From: Streptococcus suis
GTDB lineage: Bacteria; Bacillota; Bacilli; Lactobacillales; Streptococcaceae
Length of the DNA stretch: 64,000 bases
Assembly: GCA_024583055.1 (NCBI GenBank)
Contig: CP102145.1
Span: 992,001-1,056,000, forward strand
Direction of reading: 5' to 3'
Part shown: in pieces, positions 1 through 9,642 of the stretch
Layout: each line of letters starts with the position of its first letter
Numbering within the stretch: the stretch's first letter is position 1
The notes under the pieces: generated by a model
What the model saw: only the letters and a program-made list of their open reading frames with translations
What the model was told of the DNA's origin: nothing
The model's database searches: none
Position numbers and translations under genes: made by a program

Positions 1-94
1 TAACATTACTATTATATCACAAGTTCTGTACCTCTTCTAACAAATTACTGCCCTAAGATTATAATTTTGTTACAAAACGCACATAAAACGGTTT

Positions 95-826
95 TCAATT
101 GACCTTTCTGACAAAAACTAGATTCAATTGATCGGAAAGTTCTGCCTGATAAGAAAATCCATCAACGGTAACCTGTTGAAGAGCTACCAATTCAGTAATC
201 CCTTGCTTGGCCATCACAGAAACAAGGCGTCCTCTGCCCTTTTTTGAAATGGTTGAGTGTATCCTTCGTTTGCCATCCTTTTCCTCCATAAAGGTCACCC
301 GGACTAGTTTTTTCTGAATCTGGGGAGAAAATACCTGTTCAAATTCAGAAGAAGCGAGGGATAGGATCCAGTCTTCTTCTTCAACGACTTTGTCAAAGGC
401 CGGTCGCCAGTATTGCTTGAGGGATTTCCCTTCCACTTTGATCCCTGCTTGAAAATCAAGCCGATGGGGAGAAATAAGGTGGTCCGGGCTGATGAGCCCA
501 TACAAGGCTGTAGCTAGGAGGACATGTTTTTTTAGATAGACCTCCTCATCTATTGTCAGGTCTCTTCGGTCCATATACCGGTACATCAATCCGTCGTACA
601 ACAACCAGGCTGGATAGGTTTTAGCTTGCTTGGCTTCAATCCGCTTCCAGCGATCCAACTCCAATCCAGCACGGTCATGAGAGATTTTATAAAAGGAAGC
701 TAATTCTTCCTGCTGGAATTGGCTACAGGTTTGAGCGACCGCTAAACTGGTTGGGTCCAAGGGCTGAAAGGAATGGTTTTCAATAGTGGTATTGAGTTCT
801 TTTGCATTTGGAAGTATGATTTTCAT
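95..826 (-). CDS. yaaA: Peroxide stress protein YaaA (DUF328)
   Basis: The 243-residue protein matches the YaaA/DUF328 family over its full usual length. It starts MKIILPNAKELN and carries the family blocks DGLMYRYMDRR and LYGLISP. In E. coli YaaA limits intracellular free iron during H2O2 stress, which protects DNA and proteins from Fenton chemistry; the same role here is inferred from the family. It is cytosolic, with no signal peptide or membrane segment. It is transcribed divergently from the MocR-type regulator, with about 107 bp between them. Confidence 0.9.
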   Translation of the reverse strand: MKIILPNAKELNTTIENHSFQPLDPTSLAVAQTCSQFQQEELASFYKISHDRAGLELDRWKRIEAKQAKTYPAWLLYDGLMYRYMDRRDLTIDEEVYLKKHVLLATALYGLISPDHLISPHRLDFQAGIKVEGKSLKQYWRPAFDKVVEEEDWILSLASSEFEQVFSPQIQKKLVRVTFMEEKDGKRRIHSTISKKGRGRLVSVMAKQGITELVALQQVTVDGFSYQAELSDQLNLVFVRKVN

Positions 827-936
827 ATTTCTAGTATACCACGAATGCTAGGGGCTGACACTTGAAAACACGCGCCACTTGTTCACAGAACAGTTTTATA
901 CTATACTAGGACCATAGATCTGTAGGGGGACAGTTG

Positions 937-2187
937 ATGAGTAAATACAGGGACATCGTTGAAGACATCCTAGACGGAATCGAACGACAAGACTATAAGC
1001 GGGGAGAAAAACTACCTTCCATTCGCCAATTAAGTCTGCAGTACGAGTGCAGCAAGGATACTGTTCAAAAGGCTATGCAGGAACTCAAGTATCAAAACAA
1101 GATTTATGCGGTCGAAAAAAGTGGCTACTATGTTTTGGATGACCACGACATTTTAGAAGAGCCCATTGATCTGGATCTGACTGATTTTGAAGAACTGCCT
1201 TATGAGGACTTCCGTATTTGTTTACACCAAAGTTTGATTGGCCGTGAAAATTACCTCTTCAATTATTACCATCAGCAAGCCGGTTTGACAGAATTAATCA
1301 CATCTGTTCAACAGCTCCTAATGGACTACCATGTCTATAGCCGAAAAGACCAATTGGTTATCACTGCTGGAAGTCAACAAGCCCTCTATATCCTGAGCCA
1401 ATTGGATTTCGGTCCCGATCGAACCCATATCCTCATTGAGTCTCCTACTTATACTCGTATGGAGGAATTGATTCGCCAACAAGGCCTACCTTACCTGACC
1501 ATCCAACGTAGTATGGAAGGGATTGACTTGGACCGACTGGAAGGTCTTTTTCAGACTGGAACGATAAAATTTTTCTATACCATTCCACGTTTGCATAACC
1601 CACTGGGGACAAGCTACGATAGAAAAACCATGGAGAGGATCGTTCAACTTGCCAAGCGCTATCAGGTCTATCTCATCGAAGATGACTACTTGGCTGATTT
1701 TGATGGAAACCGTCAACTACCCTTACATTACCTTGACAAGAACGACTTTGTCGTCTATATCAAGTCTTTCTCACCAACCTTATTTCCAGCTCTACGGATA
1801 GGTGCCGTTAGCCTGCCTCCCCTTCTCCTCAATGCTTTTTTAACTTATAAAGGATTGATTGACTACGATACCAACCTGATCATGCAAAAAGCACTTTCTT
1901 TGTATATCGATAATGGGATGTTCGCTCGTAACACGCAGCTGCTGCGGGAGCAATCCTTAAATGAAGAAGTTCAAATACAAAATTTGATCAAAAAATATCC
2001 TCTTGCTTATCCCTATCAGGTAGTGCGTGACCAGTTAATCATTCAATTTCCAGATAATCCGAGAACTGCAAGACTTGAAGGACGATACCAGCTTATCCGT
2101 AACGGTACCTTTGCCTATCTTCTCCTCCGTCTCCATCCACATCTTGAAGACACATTAAAAGAGCTTAGCACCTTCTACAAGGACTAA
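937..2187 (+). CDS. MocR-type (GntR/aminotransferase) PLP-dependent transcriptional regulator
   Basis: The N-terminal 70 residues form a GntR winged helix (PSIRQLSLQYECSKDTVQKA). The rest, from about residue 110, is a fold-type I aminotransferase domain with the PLP-lysine region VVYIKSFSPTLFPALRIG. MocR proteins sense a PLP-linked metabolite and control vitamin B6, GABA or related genes; the target here is unknown because no biosynthetic gene is adjacent. A TTG lies one codon before the chosen ATG, but the strong GGGGGA ribosome site at 925-930 suits the ATG at 937. A hairpin with arms GAGCTTAG/CTAAGCTC overlaps the stop codon. Confidence 0.85.
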   Translation: MSKYRDIVEDILDGIERQDYKRGEKLPSIRQLSLQYECSKDTVQKAMQELKYQNKIYAVEKSGYYVLDDHDILEEPIDLDLTDFEELPYEDFRICLHQSLIGRENYLFNYYHQQAGLTELITSVQQLLMDYHVYSRKDQLVITAGSQQALYILSQLDFGPDRTHILIESPTYTRMEELIRQQGLPYLTIQRSMEGIDLDRLEGLFQTGTIKFFYTIPRLHNPLGTSYDRKTMERIVQLAKRYQVYLIEDDYLADFDGNRQLPLHYLDKNDFVVYIKSFSPTLFPALRIGAVSLPPLLLNAFLTYKGLIDYDTNLIMQKALSLYIDNGMFARNTQLLREQSLNEEVQIQNLIKKYPLAYPYQVVRDQLIIQFPDNPRTARLEGRYQLIRNGTFAYLLLRLHPHLEDTLKELSTFYKD

Positions 2188-2205
2188 GCTCTATATTCTT
2201 ATTTT
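2161..2205 (+). terminator. Terminator-like hairpin at the end of the MocR gene
   Basis: Arms GAGCTTAG and CTAAGCTC (2161-2191) enclose a 15-nt loop and are followed by a T-rich stretch. The hairpin contains the stop codon. The long loop makes it a moderate call. Confidence 0.45.
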
Positions 2206-2322
2206 AAGGATAGCTTCCAGCCTTTCCATCAAGAAAACCCAGTTAGCAATGAGCTGGCAAGTCGGATGCACACCCTCTTGCTTAACCACCAACACATATT
2301 GTCCAGTGCTTCTATCTCTCAT
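2191..2322 (-). CDS. Possible small ORF downstream of degV (43 aa)
   Basis: An ATG overlapping the last codons of the DegV gene opens a 43-codon frame starting MRDRSTGQYVLVVKQ. It lies in a spacer that otherwise has no gene. The only ribosome site is a weak GGGG four bases upstream, so translation would depend on coupling to degV. No family is recognised. It may be a remnant or a chance frame. Confidence 0.22.
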   Translation of the reverse strand: MRDRSTGQYVLVVKQEGVHPTCQLIANWVFLMERLEAILKIRI

Positions 2323-3157
2323 ACCCCATCAATAGGCCGCCCTCTTCTGCATAGAAAGAGCAAAGGCCGGAAGTCGCAACTTCTTCGATACTAGCTTCTG
2401 GATAGGTTTCCTTAACCAAATCCGAAAATTGTTGGAAGAACTTATCGTTATTACGATGAGCCATAATGATGCGTCCGCCCTTATAGCCAGCCTTTTTCAT
2501 TTCTTCCCAAGCTGCGATGACCGATTTTTTGTGACCACGAGCCTTTTGGAGCAATTCCAACTTACCTTCGCTGCTGGCTTCACCGACCATACGGATATTG
2601 AGGAGACCAACGACAGCACCAACTAGCTTGCTGAGACGGCCATTTTTCACCAGATTGTCGACCTTAGCAAGGACAAACAATAACTTGCTATTTTCTTGAT
2701 AAGTAGTGATGGCAGATACGACTTCTTCAAACTCCAAGCCTGAAGCAATCAAACGATTGATTTCCGTAACCAGTAAATCCATCTCGCCTCCAGCTGAAAG
2801 ACTGTCAATCAAATGAATCTTGGCATCTGGATGTTCTTCCAAATACATGTCGCGAGCAACACGAGCCGCATTAAAGGAGCCAGACAAACCACCGGTAATC
2901 GTCACAACGATAACATTTTCTGCACCTGCAAAAGCCTCCTCATAGGCCTGAGTGCTAGGACAGGCAGATGTCGCTGCCTCAGAAGTTGACTGCATGACAG
3001 AGACCATCTGATCAATATCCAGACTCGCATCATCAACAAAGGTCTGGTCCCCTATCTGAATACTCAGGGGAACACTAACAAACTCCGTATCCGGCGCAAG
3101 CTGAGCTAGTTGACGGTAATCACAGCCAGAATCCGCAACAATTTTCCATTTTGACAT
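2312..3157 (-). CDS. DegV family fatty-acid-binding protein (FakB-like)
   Basis: The 281-residue protein is a full-length DegV/EDD-fold protein. It has the N-terminal KIVADSGCDY strand, the fatty-acid contact loop TSACPSTQAYEEAF and the GGLSGSFNAARVA motif. Family members (FakB) bind a fatty acid and present it to the FakA kinase, which makes acyl-phosphate for phospholipid synthesis; this role is inferred. It is divergent from the TetR-type gene, and an 11-bp inverted repeat pair in the shared spacer suggests joint control. Confidence 0.87.
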   Translation of the reverse strand: MSKWKIVADSGCDYRQLAQLAPDTEFVSVPLSIQIGDQTFVDDASLDIDQMVSVMQSTSEAATSACPSTQAYEEAFAGAENVIVVTITGGLSGSFNAARVARDMYLEEHPDAKIHLIDSLSAGGEMDLLVTEINRLIASGLEFEEVVSAITTYQENSKLLFVLAKVDNLVKNGRLSKLVGAVVGLLNIRMVGEASSEGKLELLQKARGHKKSVIAAWEEMKKAGYKGGRIIMAHRNNDKFFQQFSDLVKETYPEASIEEVATSGLCSFYAEEGGLLMGYER

Positions 3158-3178
3158 TTTCTTATCTCTTTTCTTTTG

Positions 3179-3239
3179 AATGATTTAATTAGTTGACAAG
3201 GTGCTCTATCTTACTCTACAATTATATCATTAAATCATT
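3179..3239. promoter_or_regulatory. degV/tetR intergenic promoter flanked by an inverted repeat
   Basis: AATGATTTAAT (3179-3189) and its exact inverse ATTAAATCATT (3229-3239) flank a plus-strand promoter with TTGACA at 3193-3198, an 18-bp spacer and TACAAT at 3217-3222. Placement on both sides of the promoter is consistent with operator half-sites for the adjacent TetR regulator. This is an inference from position and symmetry. Confidence 0.5.
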
Positions 3240-3286
3240 AGTTATGAAAGCATTTCCAATCGGATGTCACAGTAGAAAGGAAGAAT

Positions 3287-3691
3287 ATGACCGAGCGTAA
3301 AATCTCACCAAAATCCTTGAAAAATCTCTATCAATCCAACAAGGAGGCCAATCAGCTGACCAAGGAATCTCTCGAGACTGCTCTGCTATTTCTCCTTGAA
3401 AAAAAGGAACTCAAGCACATTTCCGTCTCTGAATTAGTGCGCAAGGCAGGTGTTTCGCGCAACGCCTTCTACCGCAACTACAAATCCAAGGAAGAAATTT
3501 TGGAAATCTACTACGAACGGACTTCCAGCAACCTTAAAAAGAAATGGCATGATTTGCAAGATAAGGTTCAAAAAGATGGCGTCAAACAAAGTTTTGCAGA
3601 TTTTGTCCAAGAACAAAAACGCAAGGCAGAGCGTAGTAAGACCCTCTCAAATGTTAGTCAGTGGATCAAGGACAAGACCAAACGAGATTAA
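3287..3691 (+). CDS. Short TetR/AcrR family regulator
   Basis: The 134-residue protein has a TetR-type helix-turn-helix (HISVSELVRKAGVSRNAFYRNYKSKEEI, read in two parts, about residues 42-70). The C-terminal ligand domain is much shorter than the usual 110-130 residues. A ribosome site (AGAAAGGAAG) precedes the ATG. The sequence ends cleanly at a stop within a terminator, so it looks like a naturally short family member rather than a frameshift. Divergence from degV suggests it controls fatty-acid handling or itself. Confidence 0.75.
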   Translation: MTERKISPKSLKNLYQSNKEANQLTKESLETALLFLLEKKELKHISVSELVRKAGVSRNAFYRNYKSKEEILEIYYERTSSNLKKKWHDLQDKVQKDGVKQSFADFVQEQKRKAERSKTLSNVSQWIKDKTKRD

Positions 3692-3706
3692 TGTCTCGTT
3701 TTTTCT
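3681..3706 (+). terminator. Rho-independent terminator after the TetR gene
   Basis: AACGAGA and TCTCGTT form a 7-bp stem overlapping the stop codon, followed by six T residues. Confidence 0.8.
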
Positions 3707-3721
3707 TTCTCTCAAACGCAA

Positions 3722-3750
3722 AAAAACTTGACCAATTAGCCAAGTTTTTA
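3722..3750. terminator. Bidirectional terminator between tetR and proC
   Basis: AAAAACTTG and CAAGTTTTT pair around a 10-nt loop, with A and T tracts on the two sides. It can stop transcription from tetR and from the proline operon. Confidence 0.7.
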
Positions 3751-3863
3751 AGGAGATTATGAAAAATATTTAGGATTGACTATAGTATACCCCAACTGCC
3801 AACCGTTTCCATCGGTCTTAGGACTGAAAAATACGTTGCAACCAAAAATTTTCTATATCTAAT

Positions 3864-4649
3864 CTATTTTTTGCCTAATTTTCTAGTCTTTTTGAGGGCG
3901 GCGGCGACTGCCTTAATAATGGCGTAACGGAAGCCTTCTTTTTCAAGAGCTACCACGCCTGCGATAGTCGAGCCTCCTGGCGAGGTCACTTCTTGCCTCA
4001 ACTGGGCTGGATGCTTGTCACTATTCAAGACCATTTGAGCGGTACCTACTAGGGTCTGAGCTGCCAAAACCTTGGCATCCTGAGCCGTCAGCCCGTTTTG
4101 CACACCGGCATCGGTCAAAGCCTCAATCATCTGATAGACGAAGGCTGGGCCGCAGCCTGCGATAGCCGTTGCTGCGTCAATCAGGCTCTCTGGCACCTGC
4201 TGGACCTTGCCTGATTTTTCTAGGATTTGTTCCAATAGCGGAGCCAGCTCTTGATTGACCAAGCTATAGGTTGTCATGCCTTGGCCGATAGCAACCGGTG
4301 TATTGGGCATGATACGAATGATCTTGTCTGCCGATACAAATGCTGCCAGGCTGTCAATAGTCACACCCGCTGCCATGGAAATCCAGATAGCTGACGGATT
4401 CTGGCTAATCTGGTCCTGTAAGCCTGACAAGACTGACTGAATCAGGTGAGGCTTGACCCCAAGGAAAATCACTTCGGCCCGCTCTGCTATTTCCCCATTA
4501 GAAAAAAGCTGACAGCCCAACTGGGCTTGAAGAGCTTGGGCTTTTGCTAGGTTATGGTTGCTGAGGAGGAGCTGGCTGTCTGGCAGCTGGCTGACCGCTT
4601 GGGCCAGAGCCGCTCCCATATTGCCCAGTCCGATAAATCCAATCTTCAT
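3864..4649 (-). CDS. proC: Pyrroline-5-carboxylate reductase
   Basis: This enzyme reduces pyrroline-5-carboxylate to proline with NAD(P)H, the last step of proline synthesis. The 261-residue protein starts with the Rossmann motif GFIGLGNMGAALAQ and has the C-terminal substrate region GCGPAFVYQMIEALTDAG and VTSPGGSTIAGV. It is the third gene of a proB-proA-proC operon, 9 bp after proA. The ATG has a GGAGGAC ribosome site. Confidence 0.96.
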   Translation of the reverse strand: MKIGFIGLGNMGAALAQAVSQLPDSQLLLSNHNLAKAQALQAQLGCQLFSNGEIAERAEVIFLGVKPHLIQSVLSGLQDQISQNPSAIWISMAAGVTIDSLAAFVSADKIIRIMPNTPVAIGQGMTTYSLVNQELAPLLEQILEKSGKVQQVPESLIDAATAIAGCGPAFVYQMIEALTDAGVQNGLTAQDAKVLAAQTLVGTAQMVLNSDKHPAQLRQEVTSPGGSTIAGVVALEKEGFRYAIIKAVAAALKKTRKLGKK

Positions 4650-4658
4650 CTTGTCCTC

Positions 4659-5897
4659 CTAACGAATGTGGCCGTCGCCTGTGATGATGTACTTGTAGGT
4701 GGTCATCTCACGCAGGCCCATAGGACCACGGGCGTGCATCTTCTGGGTGGAAATACCCAGCTCACAACCCAGACCGAACTCTCCACCGTCTGTGAAGCGG
4801 GTCGAGGCATTGACATAGACTGCTGCTGAATCGACATAAAGCGTGAAACGTTCTGCCGTTTGGCTGTTTTCCGTCACAATGGCCTCGCTATGTCCAGTCG
4901 AGTGTTGAGCGATATGACTGATAGCCTCTTCTACATTTGAAACGACTTTGACAGCCAAGATAAAGTCCAGAAATTCTGTATCAAAATCTTGATCGCCTGC
5001 TGGTGTGGATTGGTTGAGAAGAGCCTGAGCCTTCTCGTCAGCCCGCAATTCTACCTGACCAGAAAGAGCTTCCTCAAGACGAGGTAGGAATTGGCTGGCA
5101 ATTTCTTCATGAACCAATAAAACTTCAGCCGCATTACATGCTGAGGGACGATTAATTTTTGCATTGATGGCAATTTGTAAAGCCTTGTCCAAGTCTGCAT
5201 CCTTGTCCACATAGACATGGCAGATACCTGTACCTGTTTCAATAACAGGAACTGTCGCATTTTCCACAACAGCCTGAATCAGACCTGCACCACCGCGAGG
5301 TACCAGCAGGTCAATCTTGCCTTTGGCAGTCATCAATTCGGTCGCAGAGGCACGGCTGGTATCTTGGACCAGTTCGATAACCTTGGGTGACAAGCCGACC
5401 TCTTCCAGACCAGCTTTTAAAGCTGAAACAATGGCCTGAGAAGAATGAAAGGCATCCTTACCACCACGCATAATGACTGCATTTCCGCTCTTGATGGCCA
5501 ATCCTGCAACGTCGGATGTCACATTTGGACGGCTTTCGTAAATCATTCCTACCAAGCCAAAGGGAATAGACTTCTTACTAATCTTCAACCCATCTGCCCG
5601 AGTGGATTCTTCCAAGGTCAAACCAACTGGATCTGGCAAGGTTATCAGGGCACGAAGACCCTCAGCCATAGCTTCAATCCGCTCTGCTGTCAGGAGCAAT
5701 CTGTCCTGCATGACTTGGCTAATCTTGCCTTGGGCATTTTCCATGTCAATGGCATTGCCTGCTAAAATTGCCTCAGTCTGAGCAAGCAACTGGTCTGCCA
5801 TAGCTGATAGGGCTTGGTTCTTTTGTTCGGTTGTAGCTAGGTTGATAGAGGCCTTATGGGCCAATAAACTGTCTAATAATGCTTGTGTTGTTGTCAT
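4659..5897 (-). CDS. proA: Gamma-glutamyl phosphate reductase
   Basis: ProA reduces gamma-glutamyl phosphate to glutamate semialdehyde with NADPH. The 412-residue protein has the aldehyde-dehydrogenase fold, with the catalytic cysteine in [13 protein letters not shown] and the glycine-rich VPRGGAGLI segment. It lies 9 bp downstream of proB and upstream of proC, so the three proline enzymes are made from one transcript. Confidence 0.96.
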   Translation of the reverse strand: MTTTQALLDSLLAHKASINLATTEQKNQALSAMADQLLAQTEAILAGNAIDMENAQGKISQVMQDRLLLTAERIEAMAEGLRALITLPDPVGLTLEESTRADGLKISKKSIPFGLVGMIYESRPNVTSDVAGLAIKSGNAVIMRGGKDAFHSSQAIVSALKAGLEEVGLSPKVIELVQDTSRASATELMTAKGKIDLLVPRGGAGLIQAVVENATVPVIETGTGICHVYVDKDADLDKALQIAINAKINRPSACNAAEVLLVHEEIASQFLPRLEEALSGQVELRADEKAQALLNQSTPAGDQDFDTEFLDFILAVKVVSNVEEAISHIAQHSTGHSEAIVTENSQTAERFTLYVDSAAVYVNASTRFTDGGEFGLGCELGISTQKMHARGPMGLREMTTYKYIITGDGHIR

Positions 5898-5906
5898 ATC
5901 TTTCTC

Positions 5907-6983
5907 CTATAGGCTAACCCAATCATTGCGGTGAATAAACACACCTTCCGCTCTGCCATTTGCCAACCGGTCCTGCAAGTCCCGGGACGAGAGTTTGACC
6001 CGCCCTTTACCAATCAAGCGGTGGTCTGCCTGACTGTAAACTTCCACAACCTGCCCCACTTCAAAGTCACCTTCGAGGGCTTTTACACCAGCAGCTAACA
6101 AACTACGGCCTTGGTGCAACATAGCATCAACTGCTCCTTCGTCCACTTCAACCGCTGCGTCTGTCCGAGCATAGAAGGCCATCCACTGCTTGCGTTGATT
6201 CATGGCATGGTCATCTGCTAAAAAGAGGGTGCCACGGTTGGTTTGGGTGACCGCCTGTAAAAGGGCCGTATCCTCTTTTGAAGAGCAGATAAAGACAGGC
6301 ACGCCTGACTTGGTCGCAATCTGCGCCGCCTGCAATTTTGTGGTCATGCCACCCGTTCCGTTGGACGAGCCAGCTCCTGCTGCCATGGCAAACAAGTCTT
6401 CCGTAATTTCCTTAATCTCTGGCAAATGTTTGGCGTTGGGATCACTGTTAGGATTGGCCGTGTAAAGCCCATCCACATCTGTCAAGAGCACCAAGAGGTC
6501 TGCTTTCAAGAGAGAAGCCACTTGGGCAGATAAAGTATCATTGTCCCCTACCTTAATCTCCTCAATGGCAATGGTGTCATTTTCATTGATAATGGGAATG
6601 GCACGCTGTTTGAGCAAGACCTGCAAGGCCTGTGAGGCATTCTGATAGCGTCTGGCATCCGCAAAATCATCCTGAGTCAGCAAAATCTGAGCCGACACAA
6701 TGCCATCTTTCATCAAGTTCTGTGTATATTCTTCAATCAGCAAGCCCTGACCCACGGCTGCAGAAGCCTGTTTCTCCGCAATCTTGGTCGGTCGTTTATC
6801 AAAGCCCAATCTCCGAAAACCAGCAGCAATCGAGCCTGAGGTCACCAGTACAATCTGATAACCCTTCTGGTGTAACTGTGCCAACTGATTGGTAATCCGA
6901 GCAATCTTAATGCGGTCCAAACTACCATTTTCTTGGGTCAGGGAGCTGGTTCCTACCTTAAATACAATCGTTTTTTCTGTCAT
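5907..6983 (-). CDS. proB: Glutamate 5-kinase
   Basis: ProB phosphorylates glutamate at the gamma-carboxylate, the committed and usually proline-inhibited step. The start at 6983 ([16 protein letters not shown]) has an AAAGAGA ribosome site and matches family length; the frame remains open upstream without support. The amino acid kinase domain carries [18 protein letters not shown] and [13 protein letters not shown] domain fills roughly the last 85 residues. It is the first gene of the proBAC operon. Confidence 0.95.
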   Translation of the reverse strand: MTEKTIVFKVGTSSLTQENGSLDRIKIARITNQLAQLHQKGYQIVLVTSGSIAAGFRRLGFDKRPTKIAEKQASAAVGQGLLIEEYTQNLMKDGIVSAQILLTQDDFADARRYQNASQALQVLLKQRAIPIINENDTIAIEEIKVGDNDTLSAQVASLLKADLLVLLTDVDGLYTANPNSDPNAKHLPEIKEITEDLFAMAAGAGSSNGTGGMTTKLQAAQIATKSGVPVFICSSKEDTALLQAVTQTNRGTLFLADDHAMNQRKQWMAFYARTDAAVEVDEGAVDAMLHQGRSLLAAGVKALEGDFEVGQVVEVYSQADHRLIGKGRVKLSSRDLQDRLANGRAEGVFIHRNDWVSL

Positions 6984-7059
6984 AGTAATCTCTTTCAAAA
7001 TGAGTATATTTGAAAAATTATACCATAGAATGCATGAATTTTCTATGTTCATGTTAGAA

Positions 7060-7078
7060 GAAAAGAGCCTTTCGGCTC
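7060..7078 (-). terminator. Terminator at the dinG stop codon
   Basis: On the minus strand GAGCC, a GAAA tetraloop and GGCTC are followed by TTTTCTT. The stem contains part of the dinG stop codon. It separates dinG from the downstream proline operon. Confidence 0.7.
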
Positions 7079-9539
7079 ACTCACTGAAAAAATAGCTCAG
7101 GGCATCCATGATTGCCGTCTCTTGCACCCCTTCTACCGGGTAGTCCTGCTCTAGAAAATCAATAACCTGTTGCCCATATTGCTTGGTCTGGAGGCGATTG
7201 TCCAGGAGAAGGACAGCAGATTCTTGGCGGTCATAGCGATTGGTCCGACCAATAGCCTGCTTGAGCTTTATCATCATCATAGGTAAATGGTAATCATAAA
7301 AAGGATTTTTCCCCTCTTGAATCAGTTTCCTATTTACCTTTTGAACAAAGGAATCCTTGGGATTTTCAAACGGCAGGCGGGGAATGACTTGAATCATCTG
7401 GTCCTGGTCGGCAAAATCTGCACCTTCCCAGAAGATGCCCGTTCCCAGAAGAATTTGACATTCTCCCCGTTCAAATCGTCGTTTTAAACTGGCATCTGTC
7501 CCATGTTTATGCTGGGCTAGATAGGGCAATCCTGCCTCTTCCAATAGATCCGCTACCTCCAAGAGCAGGGAAATAGATGTAAAGAGAACCAATATCGGTC
7601 GTCCCAGCTCTGCTATTTCCCCCAAACGCTCGGCAATAAATCCAGCATACTCCTCCTTGGTCAGGCTCTGAATATCCGGCAGCCCACGGGGAACGATAAT
7701 CTGCTGGTTGGTGGTCAGTTGATGAGGGAGACGGTCAAACGTGACTTCCTGAAAGCCCAGCAAATCCGCCAGGTTGACCTTACTACTAATGTCCAGTGTG
7801 GCACTGATACAGAAAATCTTACCCTGGGGCAGGTAGCTACTGACATCTAGCAAATCCTCCTTGGTCCCACGTAGGTAGGTCAGTCGCTTGTCGGCCAGGC
7901 GATGGTCTTCCAGCCAAAAATGCTCATAGTAGGTCAACAAATCCGTCAATTCCTGCAAATCATAATCCTGCAACTCCAGCAGATTCTGACGCAACTGGTC
8001 CAAGTCTGTCCGAGTGATTTCGCGGTCAGCCTGCTTGCGGAAATCTGTCATCAGATGCTGCAGCTCAAATTGGCAGGATTCATACAAGCGCTGGTCCAGC
8101 AGGTTGCTGGTCCTGTCTTTCTTGCTCTGCAGGGTTTGCAAAAGCTGGGTCATATTGACCTGCCCAGTTGCCAAATTCTCCGCTGCCAATAGCAATTTTT
8201 GCGCTTCATCAATGACCACCAGGCGCTGGTTCATCAAGGGGTCCTGGTCCTTAAGATGGCTCAAAAAATAGGCGTGGTTGGTGATTAAGAGCCGACTGTC
8301 TACAGCCCTTCTCTGCACCTTTCTCCAGAAATCCTGGTCCCAAAAAAGGCTATCCTCCGACAACTTGCCATCATGGGCAATTTCATCAAAATAGGCCTGG
8401 TAACGCTGTTTCTGCTTGAGCTCGTCCAAGTCCCCTGTCTGCGTCTCACTGAGCCAGACCAGGACCTGCATTTTAAACTGATTGACCAGACGGTTGTCAT
8501 CCTGGCGTTGCAGGGTCTGCCAATAGTTGTCTAGCTTAATAAAATGCTGGGGTGCCTTGAGGGAACTAATAGAAATGTGAAAAACTTCTGCTAAGCGCTT
8601 GCCTTCCTTGGACATAATCTGTTCCTGCAAGAGCTTGGTTGGCACGGAGACCAGTAATTTTTGGTCAGTTTTAGCCAGGAGCGGCAAGAGATAACCGTAG
8701 GTCTTCCCAAGACCAGCCTGGGCCTGGATAAAATGAACCTGTTGTTCATCACTTAATCGTTCCTCAACCAAGCCTGCAAAGGCCGTTTGCTTTTTCCGCT
8801 CATAGAGACCCAGCAGTCCCAGATTGGTCACAAAATCATCCGAAAACTTGTGCGAAACCGGAACTTCAATAGATCCTTGCAAAAACAAGCCGTGGCTGTA
8901 AACCAGGTCTAACGAGACCTGCTCCGACAGCTGTGGTAGCAATTCCTCAATGACTAAGCGAGACTCGTAGAGCAGGCAATCAGATAACTGCACTAATTGT
9001 TCCACCATGGATTTGGGTAGGGAGAGGATTTTTTCCTGGATTTTCAAGAGCAAGTTGGCTGTCGCAGTAGCATCTGCCAAGGCCGTATGGGCCTGATCCA
9101 AACCCAGGTCCAATTTATCAGAAAGATTGCCCAAGCTGTACTTGTCAATGGTAGGGAAAAAGACCTGGGATAGCTCGACAGTGTCTACCCGCGGTGTGCG
9201 GAGTTCATAACCCTCAAAAAACAAGGCTTCCGCCAGCAAATTGGCATCAAAGGTCACATTGTGGGCGACAAAAATAGCATCAGCCAGCAATTCATAAATC
9301 TGACCGGCCACCTGGCCCAGACTGGGTGCCTGGGACAATTGCTTGTCCGTAATCCCCGTCAAATCGACAATATGTTCATCCAGGGGCTCATAGGGATTGA
9401 TGTCCGTTGAAAAAGTTTCGACAATCTGACCATTTTCAACAATGACAATTCCTATTTGAATAATTTTAGCCTCAATACCCGTACCCGTTGCTTCCAAATC
9501 AACAACAGTATACCGATTGCTTGATTTCGTCTCTTTCAT
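7077..9539 (-). CDS. dinG: Bifunctional DnaQ-type exonuclease / DinG-type helicase
   Basis: The 820-residue protein joins a DEDDh 3'-5' exonuclease (YTVVDLEATGTG, HNVTFDANLL and HTALADATATANLL, residues 1-180) to a superfamily 2 helicase with Walker A QAGLGKTYGYL and the DEAH-like box VIDEAQKL. This fusion is the normal Firmicute DinG. It lacks the iron-sulphur cysteine cluster of E. coli DinG. In staphylococci the homologue acts mainly as an exonuclease, so helicase action here is unproven. The start at 9539 (MKETKSSN) is preferred to an upstream in-frame ATG that adds 19 hydrophobic residues atypical of the family. Confidence 0.92.
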   Translation of the reverse strand: MKETKSSNRYTVVDLEATGTGIEAKIIQIGIVIVENGQIVETFSTDINPYEPLDEHIVDLTGITDKQLSQAPSLGQVAGQIYELLADAIFVAHNVTFDANLLAEALFFEGYELRTPRVDTVELSQVFFPTIDKYSLGNLSDKLDLGLDQAHTALADATATANLLLKIQEKILSLPKSMVEQLVQLSDCLLYESRLVIEELLPQLSEQVSLDLVYSHGLFLQGSIEVPVSHKFSDDFVTNLGLLGLYERKKQTAFAGLVEERLSDEQQVHFIQAQAGLGKTYGYLLPLLAKTDQKLLVSVPTKLLQEQIMSKEGKRLAEVFHISISSLKAPQHFIKLDNYWQTLQRQDDNRLVNQFKMQVLVWLSETQTGDLDELKQKQRYQAYFDEIAHDGKLSEDSLFWDQDFWRKVQRRAVDSRLLITNHAYFLSHLKDQDPLMNQRLVVIDEAQKLLLAAENLATGQVNMTQLLQTLQSKKDRTSNLLDQRLYESCQFELQHLMTDFRKQADREITRTDLDQLRQNLLELQDYDLQELTDLLTYYEHFWLEDHRLADKRLTYLRGTKEDLLDVSSYLPQGKIFCISATLDISSKVNLADLLGFQEVTFDRLPHQLTTNQQIIVPRGLPDIQSLTKEEYAGFIAERLGEIAELGRPILVLFTSISLLLEVADLLEEAGLPYLAQHKHGTDASLKRRFERGECQILLGTGIFWEGADFADQDQMIQVIPRLPFENPKDSFVQKVNRKLIQEGKNPFYDYHLPMMMIKLKQAIGRTNRYDRQESAVLLLDNRLQTKQYGQQVIDFLEQDYPVEGVQETAIMDALSYFFSE

Positions 9540-9642
9540 AAAAACATTATAGCATAGATAGGCCATGAAAAACAAAATCCATGAAGGATGCCCCATTTTC
9601 TGTTAGACTATTAGATAGAATAAGGAGAGAAAGCGAGCCCCC

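Noticed and set aside
1..94. Coding fragment at the left edge
   Set aside because: No frame of useful length or recognisable sequence is visible; it looks like the spacer after yaaA.
3450..3731. Frame of 93 codons overlapping the TetR gene
   Set aside because: It lies in another frame of a clearly coding region, has no ribosome site and runs through the terminator.
3750..3780. Short ATG frame after AAGGAG at 3750
   Set aside because: It stops after four codons; it may be a chance feature within the spacer.
7000..7052. Long N-terminal extension of ProB
   Set aside because: The extra residues are not part of the family, and the ATG at 6983 has the ribosome site.
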